Source: Botryllus schlosseri (Eukaryota > Chordata > Ascidiacea > Stolidobranchia > Styelidae). Taken from it: 20,761 bases of DNA. Position numbers and translations under genes: made by a program. Shown here piece by piece: positions 1 to 7,600 of this stretch (its first letter is position 1; the number at the start of each line of letters is the position of its first letter). Location: assembly GCA_000444245.1 (NCBI GenBank), contig KE605392.1:8659-29419 (forward strand). Reading direction: 5' to 3'. The notes under the pieces were generated by a model. The model was not told the origin of the DNA and made no database searches. It saw only the letters and a program-made list of their open reading frames with translations.

Positions 1-41
1 CCCCCCCCGAAAAAAAAATAATTTCTGGCTTTGCGTGTGCG
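1..41. repeat. Transposon-end fragment (C-run/A-run, CTGGC motif)
   Basis: The window opens with a run of C, then a run of A, then TTTCTGGCTTTGCG. The same layout recurs in the same orientation at 515-555 (C-run, A/T-run, TTTCTGGCTACGCCC). Read on the minus strand, the second copy carries GGGCGTAGCCAG, a motif I associate with the ends of short DNA transposons in aquatic invertebrates. That attribution is from memory. The pairing of the two copies is visible directly. The left part is outside the window. Confidence 0.35.
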
Positions 42-251
42 CGATCGCTTGAGTGGTGACAGATTTTTTCGCAAGTCATGAAGTAACAGCAATAAATACC
101 AACTGTCCCGTCCGGCGCTCACCTTCTAGAAACTCGAAATAGTCTTGCCTTGTGGTATGAACATATAGTTCAGGATGTATAATTAAGTGCCCTGAATGTT
201 CGATGACACCACTTCTATCAGCCCTACCAGTAAATCTGATAATGAAAACGT

Positions 252-330
252 ATTTGCAGTATGCAAGTAACAATATAATGAACCAATATAATTCATGAAC
301 AATGAAAAATTTTCGCGCCTCGNGCGAAAG
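252..330 (+). repeat. Diverged dispersed repeat, copy 1
   Basis: This stretch aligns by eye with 1211-1290 over roughly 75 bases, at about three quarters identity. Shared blocks include CAAGTAACA, CAATGAAAAATTTT (AACTATGAAAAATTT in copy 2) and TTTCGCGC. Copy 2 lies inside the hAT element 652-1487, so copy 1 is probably a remnant of a related element. A minus-strand open frame across this region (76-354) is not supported by copy 2, which has stops in the matching frame. Confidence 0.4.
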
Positions 331-514
331 TGTTGACGCCCAAGTTTTCCGCAATCATCATATTATCACATTACTTCATGTCCGTGAGTAAAATATATGT
401 AAAACGATCGCCTCAGATATTGTGTTAATCATCCAATAAATGCCCAAAACCATCGTTTTTTACCTATTTTTTCCTTATCTTTAAGGAGGGGGTCTTTTAC
501 GTTATCGAATTTTT

Positions 515-555
515 CGCCCCCCTCAAATATTTTTTCTGGCTACGCCCTTGGGTCC
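515..555. repeat. Transposon-end fragment, second CTGGC-type copy
   Basis: A C-run, an A/T-run and TTTCTGGCTACGCCCTTGG repeat the layout of bases 1-41. The minus strand reads CCAAGGGCGTAGCCAG. No partner terminus or target duplication could be placed, so only the fragment is called. Confidence 0.35.
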
Positions 556-618
556 GCGGGAGTCCTTAACCGTCCAAAAGGGGTCTGNGTTNNANGACAA
601 AAAGGTTGATAACCACCG
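556..618 (-). mobile_element. hAT-like terminus, relic
   Basis: Read on the minus strand this begins CGGTGGTTATCAACCTTTTT, very close to the widespread hAT terminal motif CAGTGGTTCTCAACCTTTTT. Several N positions follow. The other end was not found, so this is an isolated terminus or truncated copy. It lies just before the hAT element at 652. Confidence 0.4.
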
Positions 619-651
619 CGTTACAACAACTATAACGTTAACCCCTTAACC

Positions 652-1487
652 AAGGGGTGGCCAACAAGTGGCACGCGGGAAGCTGCGGCACACATGTCGC
701 CCACGATAAGATTTTGAGTGGTCTGCGGGGTTATTCTCGAAATTAGCTATAATATCAAAAAATAGATATTACCCAGGTAATTTATTGTGAACTAACAACG
801 CCAACCAAAGTTTAATTAGTCTGACCGCAAAAGTTGGGATGTTGATGACTAAAATATCAGTTCCGGCGCATTTGCCTAGCCAGGGGCCAGCCGCATTTTT
901 CGTAGATTTTTGTATATGACCATTTGGCCATAGAGTAGAATATTTCATGGTAGACTTATTTGACTTGATATTTTTCTTAGCACTTCGCGCGATGTATTGC
1001 CACTCGAAGTCTTGCTTTTAGTATTGGAGCCCCCTCCATAAAATTCAAAATTTAAAATACCCCCAATTTACAGTATAGAGTCGAACTATAATCGCGACTT
1101 CGCGTCAGAACTGATAGACGCATGTACACCGATATCTTCGATATTGATATCCAAGCGTCGAATAATCCCGCCCTTGTCAAATGAGCCCAGAGGTATATAG
1201 AGGAAGAGACTCGCAATATATCCAAGTAACATTATTATTGACCGAATTCATTCAATAACTATGAAAAATTTCGCGCTCTACGCGGCCACGGCATCCCTGC
1301 ACCCTGGGTTTTCATGACATGACGGTAATCTATTTGGATGCGTAGTAATATAAGTCTTGTTTCACCGTTACCTAATCCGGTTCGCTTCTATCTGACGACT
1401 TAAACCGGTCATCAATATTCCAAGTGGCCCGCGCAACGGTTCGTAAATCGCATGTGGCCCGTGGGCCGAAAAGGTTGGCCACCCCTG
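652..1487. mobile_element. Non-autonomous hAT element, 836 bp, with target duplication
   Basis: The left end reads AAGGGGTGGCCAAC and the right end, reverse-complemented, reads CAGGGGTGGCCAAC, so 13 of the first 14 bases agree. The sequence just outside is CCTTAACC at 644-651 and TCTTAACC at 1488-1495, an 8-bp target duplication with one mismatch. Eight-bp duplications and CAGGGG-type ends are typical of hAT transposons. Subterminal GC-rich blocks (GGCACGCGGG, and GGCCCGTGGGCC on the other side) also fit. There is no coding sequence for a transposase, so it was mobilised in trans. Bases 1211-1290 match a second copy at 252-330. Confidence 0.8.
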
Positions 1488-1764
1488 TCTTAACCTTATG
1501 CCTGCTGATCCGGTGACGCCTGTCGCGAAGGAGAAATTTGTTTCAAGTTACCAGTGTCCTGTTGCCCACAACTTGCTCGATAGACGAGGACCCACTTCGG
1601 TTCATTAAAGGGGGCCAGTGCCGCGCTCGTCCCGAAACCGTTTCCGGATCAGATATCAACACGTCAATTTAAATTCACGATGCAGTCAGCCACTATCAGA
1701 CATCATTACGTCCCCTACCAAATGAATACCGATTCAGAGATTGGTTATATCCGTTACCATAGAC

Positions 1765-2534
1765 CAGGGGTGTCAAACTCAAATTGCGTCGCGGGCCGGA
1801 TTCAAGCTTTCAAATCGCTCGCGGGTCGGATCAGTTAACTGATTCCAAAATGTTACCTTGTGCTCTTGCTTTTCACTTGAATACGTTAAAAGCATATATA
1901 GGTAATATGCGGATCGGTTTTTAAATTAGGAGTAGCAAGTCGCATAACCTCTATTCGCGAACAATGTGATTGGCTAAAATACGATGATTGCCAGTTGAAT
2001 ACAGTTAAGAACTGCTGAAACAGTGGCGTTAACGAAGATTAGTAGCCACATTCTGTGCTCCCTTTGATTTAGTCGTAGTCTGACGTTGGCCCTGCATATG
2101 GCTTGCGAGGAATACAAGATATTTAATAGGAAACGCGGACGTTAGAGTTTGGTTTATTATTATTAAACCACGAGTCCGGTTTCTCTGATGTCTGGGGATA
2201 TATTGGGTCGAAATTTACACAACAGTGCGACCATAAATCTTTCAATTATATTTTGTGCCACTATTATATTTTGCCTGTCTATAACGGTTCCGCATTGGCG
2301 TTTTCGCTTCTGTTGAAGAACTATCTTTTTGGTCCATATTTGAATAAAACTACGAACTTAGTGTGCACATTTTGCCTTCTTGACATTGGATGTTGATTTC
2401 ACCGACTTGTTACCATAGTGGTAACTAGAGTGAAACCACAGCGCTGTAGTCGGGTAATGGGCATTATAAATATGGAAGTATTTCCTGCAAAATATCTCAA
2501 CATTTGTTACAAATGTGTATGTTTGACACCCCTG
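1765..2534. mobile_element. Non-autonomous hAT element, family A, copy 1 (770 bp)
   Basis: Both ends begin CAGGGGTGTCAAAC when read inward: 14 identical bases (left end in full CAGGGGTGTCAAACTCAAAT). The left subterminal segment contains GCGTCGCGGGCCGGATTC. Expected 8-bp flanks are CCATAGAC and TCTTAGGG, which match at only four positions, so the target duplication is lost or very old. The interior has no credible transposase. A short hairpin, GGTTTA...TAAACC around TTATTATTAT, lies at 2151-2169. The left half is shared with 17551-17886. Confidence 0.75.
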
Positions 2535-3296
2535 TCTTAGGGTCAAACACGTTCAATGTCGTTACATGAGAAATAAATCTAATACCTATGCAATCGGATA
2601 TAAGTACTCGAATCATTGTACCCAATCTTACCTCGGCCATATGAACTACCGTTATTTGGAAGCACGTTTGTAGGCACGGGCAAGCTTGCACACATAATTA
2701 GTCGTTTACTTTGTAATGATATTCTCGTTTCCACATGATTCTATATGCCTCGATGCTAATCATCACCCTTTACTCAAGAAACAGACGAGGTCACACCATT
2801 CATTTCTGAAAGCGTTCTGGAGCATTGTTACTGTGTAAGTAGAGTCCAAAATAAAACTCGAAACGAATCAGTACAAAATAGCGACAAAGAAATCACAGTA
2901 GCATACAAAAACGACTCTTAAAATCCGCCCAAAAGAATATTAACGTTTCAACAGTTTGAGTAGTATTGAATAATCAAAACGAATGAAGAACGAGATGAAA
3001 TTGCTGCAACTGTGGTCGACGAATCTTATGGTGTTAATCCAGCATGGAATTGATGAAAATAGGTTCACATCTTACAGCGTCAGATAATCGGCTCTAATAC
3101 GCGTGCCAGACCAATATTGCAATTGCAGATGGAACACTTGATTATAGGTGATAATAGTTTTGTGGTTTTACAAGGTTCATACCCGGCATGCGACCACAAA
3201 AAGCGTTGCATTACAAATACCTAAACATAGAAACGGACCGTGTTATAAGTCGGTAGCTGAGGAAACATAATGAAGAATTCGGGCATGGTAAAAAGA
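2535..3296. other. Gene-free stretch
   Basis: Both strands were examined. Only short, compositionally ordinary open frames occur, without recognisable protein motifs. I see no RNA gene, tandem array or transposon terminus here. Confidence 0.5.
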
Positions 3297-3692
3297 CAGT
3301 GATTCCCAATGTGGGCGATTTTGAGGGACAAGGGACGATTGTTGGGCGAAAATGGTAAAGCCTCCAGTGGGATGTATTCAATTGACACGGCCAAAATGTA
3401 CAATGTACATTGTGCATGTACATTGTACATGAACGCATCTTATTGTGCGTAGGACGCGAAGGTTGACTAAAAAAGGTTAACTCAACCCAAAGTAGTCGCG
3501 GAATCCGGTTTCCGAGCACCGTCTCGGACAAATGACCATTTTTCTAGGCAATTCACCAGCGATCAGAGTTAGGTGAATACCTTTCCCGTTTATATGTCCA
3601 CTTTTCCGGATCCGTGAATATGGGGGAGGGGAGCGAAATTTGTGTCGAGCTGGATAACAGGACGATGAGTCGAAAAAGATTGGGAACCACTG
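3297..3692. mobile_element. Candidate short hAT element (396 bp) with central palindrome
   Basis: The left terminus is CAGTGATTCCCAATGTGGGC. The right terminus, read inward, is CAGTGGTTCCCAATCTTTTT. The first 14 bases differ at one position, and CAGTGGTTCCCAA is a classic hAT end. The 8-bp flanks (TAAAAAGA and GTGTGAAA) do not match, so these could instead be the ends of two different elements. The interior holds a perfect hairpin at 3396-3430. No protein-coding region is credible. Confidence 0.5.
3396..3430. repeat. Perfect 35-base palindrome (15-bp arms, 5-base loop)
   Basis: The arm ATGTACAATGTACAT at 3396-3410 is followed by TGTGC and then its exact reverse complement at 3416-3430. Each arm is itself an odd palindrome (ATGTACA around one central base), so the segment has nested dyad symmetry and could extrude as a cruciform or fold as a long RNA hairpin. 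Confidence 0.9.
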
Positions 3693-4581
3693 GTGTGAAA
3701 TGAACAATACTGATCAACAACAACAGCAATATGCAACAATCGCGTGTATTGCCGTTATATGGTTGAATGTTATCTCATGAATATTGTTAGAAGTATAGAA
3801 ACATGCACATTGCACAAACTAAACAGGTCAACATACATATTTTATATCGTAAATTATTTATTTACTTGCCTCCGCTACAGGTTGAAACGATTGAAACATT
3901 TTTGGAACCTGCAACACGTACTATGCTAAGCTACGTGCAACCGCAGTCGTGAGACTCACACCATTCGATAATGGAACTTTTTGCGGGCCGCTCAACTATA
4001 CTCGGCGGGCAGCAGTTCGCATTTCCCTGTGTTCGATCTCATAGACTCACAGTATTCTGTCATCCAGCCTTCTGTGGATGTAATTAGGAGCCATCGGCAA
4101 TCACATCCGCTTCAGCAATGCACTATTCCGTCAGGTCTTCATAGGCTGCTGATGCGGGTTTTTGTCAGTTGTCAACCCTCTAGTTCTGTCGTCGATCAGC
4201 AGACGCAGACACCGCGTTGGTATTGAATCATATTTGATGTCGAACTTGTTAACGAAGAGTTCTTGCCTGTCCGTTATCCACCACAAACCACCGGCGCCGA
4301 ACACACACGAGTTATGTTGCCAGTATCCTGTAAGTTTAGAAAAAGAGGCGACGCTTAATGAGGAAGCCGAATGTAAGCACCGCGATAATGCGTCAAATCT
4401 ATAAGGACATCGAACTTGTCTTCATAGCGGTTTACTAGAAGCGGCTTTACATGAATTCGGTAGATTGGTGGGCCAGGAAGTAATTGTTGATGAATAGATT
4501 GAAGGTAGATTACCAAATAGCCACCATAGGGGAGGGTCCGAATCCTAATATCGGCACGTTGTGGCATCAAATTGTATACCT
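3693..4581. other. Downstream flank of the GCNT gene; possible 3' UTR
   Basis: This stretch follows the proposed stop codon of the minus-strand gene. The only AATAAA on the gene's strand that I found lies at 3862-3857, about 720 bases past the stop, so any polyadenylation assignment is weak. A (CAA)n tract is at 3717-3729. A 97-codon minus-strand open frame (4648-4355) overlaps exon 6 in another frame. It is kept only as an alternative 3' end of the gene, discussed under the gene. Confidence 0.3.
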
Positions 4582-4626
4582 TCACGCAGATTCCAATGGG
4601 TGAAAACGAGTTAAATATAGGAATTC
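4582..4626 (-). CDS. GCNT: GCNT exon 6: last 14 residues
   Basis: A strong acceptor, TTTCTCTTTATAG, is followed in phase 0 by EFLYLTRFHPLESA and a TGA stop at 4584-4582. Joined to exon 5 this gives ACVEFLYL, which resembles the family ending QCLEEYLR, and places the stop 15 residues after the last cysteine, as in human GCNT1. The same acceptor read in phase 1 from exon 4 opens a different 90-codon frame ending at 4355. That frame fits the family less well. Confidence 0.5.
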   Translation of the reverse strand, partial: EFLYLTRFHPLESA

Positions 4627-7600
4627 CTATAAAGAGAAATGTACTCAAGAATGCAATGAATTCTCTTTATTGCTCTAACAACGTTTTGCGCCTCTTGGAT
4701 TGTTAAACAAGACCCACTCCTACTGGGATATATCTTCATAAGTTTTGGTGTATTGTATTTGACTTGTTTCAATCAATTGGAACGGGTGTGGAAGATATAT
4801 TTTGAAGCAGAAAGTGTAGTTTACCTTATTTGCACCATATACATATGTTATATTGGAAATTTACTAATATACAGTACTTTTGTTAACACTGTAACACAAA
4901 ATCTGCATGACTGCGAGAACCAACTTATTCTTGATACGATTCTTAAATCGATTGTCGCGAAAAACTTTGAAGTCGGCTGAACGGATGTTCCATCGAAGAA
5001 ACTTTTTCGCATGGAATGTCATAAACTTCAGTCGGAATACAGACAAATTGACATTACCGTAATAAAGGGCCAGATGTCACGAAATATGAAACAGCAAACA
5101 TGATGCATCTCATTTTGCATCGCAATCGACAATTCTCGGCCATCATTTACTACGTTCGCCCCTTCTGACTCACACCACACAAGCTCCATGCCCACTGTAT
5201 AGCGTCTTATCGTCGCGTCTGCCAAACTCGTCCTTCAGAAGTTTTTTCACGTTGAGGACGTAACAACATGCGTCCCGAATTTGGAGATTTACCGCCCAGG
5301 CAATTAAAAAAAACAGTATCGAATACACAAGTATTGATGAGCTAACGCATTCACCTTTTCATGTATATCTGGAGGCATACGCATATACTACATTACANAT
5401 GAGCACTGATAATGTAAANTTATTACATGTACGTTTATACTGTAAATTTAATATTGTGTAGTGTTTTNCTCCTGTTTTATCCGCACGCATATTTTGTAGT
5501 CTAGTTTCTAATTGATTTATGTTCACTGNAAATACCAACACTGCCTCCTAAATGTGGCGAATGTGTATTATCCTCGTGACCTTCCCTAGTAACCGGATAA
5601 CGCCAGTACAACGAGAAAAAGAACCTATCTGTCTGCGAGTACTGACCACTCACCCCCGCAGTAGTTTTCAGTGGCATTGTATTTCCACANAATCGCTCTC
5701 GCTATATTTCTCCAGGTGATAGTTTCAGAAGATCGCGGAGACTTGGGGTANAGATACAGCGTCGCCCAAAAGTGTTCGTCCGGCGTCCTCGTGTAAGACG
5801 TCCAGTTGAGCAGNGCTTTGCCTTCGACGCTGTCCACGAGTGCCCATTGCAGGTAGTCGCGCGTGAAAACCGCGTACGCGATGTTTTTCGCGATTGTTAA
5901 ATTGTACGGCGGCGGATCCAATAGCTGTTTCGTCTGTTGTAGGACTTGCACGGTGCTGTTTCCAACGGTTGCGTTTTTCAGCCTGCAAAAGCAGTCACGT
6001 AAGGAAACAGTACCACGAGAAGCGAACGATAGTCAAGAATGTTCAGTGTATATCATTGATGGTTGTGGAAATATCAGGGAGTTAGAGATGTACGCAACAT
6101 GCTTCTTTGGAATCGGGATCAAATCATGTTGGATGAATCAGAACCATGATCCAATCTGAATCTTGTTTCCGTCTTTGATGTTAAATTCGTATCCCAAAAC
6201 TTCTNCTCAAGGATGAACCTNTACTACCCCTGTTTCGATATTTTTTATCATTATACCCTGGCAACATATTGAAGTTAAGGATTATTTCGTGTTTGTGGTG
6301 CAATGCATACATCAGTCGTGCCCAATCTCATAGAAATTATTAAAGTAAACATTAAAAAAAAAAACGATAGTCACGTTCATCTGGTCGGTGTACAACATAG
6401 AAACGATTATCAGGAAGCCTATTTATGATTACTGATCTTCGACCTTGCTAGAATTTCTTTCGCGTCAGATATTCAGCAACTTTGTAAGTTGCAANTACCG
6501 TGATAGACGAAATCTAAAAATAGCCAATTTACCAATTTACCAAAATANCTTGATTTCAATAGAATNACCTAACATCTTTTTAAACTCAAATAAAATATGA
6601 GTAGAACCTCATCATGCTACAACTATAGTCTTATGTGGGCATTGTATACATGACCTTAGAACGCAATACTGCATATGCTCGTCTGCGTTTGTCGCATTTC
6701 AAGTTTCAGGAAATCATTGAGCGCGTGATCACGCAAGTCACTATTTGGAAGAGTCAATCAAGGCCACTTTACTCAATGGGAAAGGATACAAGTATGTTCA
6801 ATGTGATTATGTCTCTCCATTCCCTTTTAGGTCATCTGTTGTCAATAAACGAAATGCCTGGTTCATGGGAAGCCTTTAATAGGATTCGTGGTGATTTAGG
6901 AGCAGTAATCTCTATCGCCCAACCCTAGTCGTAAGTATTAACGACATGACAGGTAATTTCACTTTTGCAACCAATTAATCACCCGGGTTTTAATGTATTA
7001 AAACAGTGAGCATTTCGCTTGATGAGAGAGTCCGCCTCGTTTTTATCGATCAGTTAATTTCACAATGAGCTGTAATGAAATATGAATATGATATTGATCT
7101 ATACTTTGTCAGTTTACGAGGGGTTTCGTATATACAAATGAAACCGTCAAACTTGACAAGCTAAACTCACACGTGGATGTACTTCGCCCGGTTTACAGCG
7201 ATTTCGCTGAGTTCCGTTGTGCCTGACAAGCACATCCCTCCGTCCATTGATTTAAGCTGATTTACCATCTCCAGATTTGTTCTTGTGGGATAGTCCTGTT
7301 TCAAGCGATAAGGCATTAATGAAGACGAAAACTTATATATAAACGCTATCGCCATTGCATATGACTAACGGGCCACAAAATAGGACACTTGGATTAGAAG
7401 TACAACTTTGCTATCTCAACAGGGAATCGTTAAATGTTTCCAGCCCCATTAATTCGCAGTATCTTAAACTCACTACTAATTTACGTACAAATGTAGCCCG
7501 ATGGTAAGTTTTCTATATCATGTTTTCCTGTCGAAAGATTAATCATAACTATATGTTATTATCCGATCGAAGCTCCAAATTGGCCTGCAAACATTTGACC

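Noticed and set aside
76-354. Minus-strand open frame of 92 residues with a hydrophobic stretch
   Set aside because: Part of it is a repeat also found at 1211-1290, where the matching frame is closed. No domain was recognised.
3297-3692. Secure hAT insertion with target duplication
   Set aside because: The ends match but the 8-bp flanks do not, so it is kept only as a candidate.
5028-5225. Minus-strand frame (IRRYTVGMELVW...) as the last GCNT exon
   Set aside because: It is in phase with exon 4 and vaguely resembles the family end, but it lacks the conserved cysteines. The overlapping frame with IRDAC and GRRDD fits with exact spacing.
5863-6159. Plus-strand frame of 98 residues
   Set aside because: It is mainly the antisense shadow of GCNT exon 4.
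6635-6928. Plus-strand 97-residue open frame in GCNT intron 3
   Set aside because: It starts with ATG but shows no recognisable motif, lies antisense within an intron and is of a length expected by chance here.
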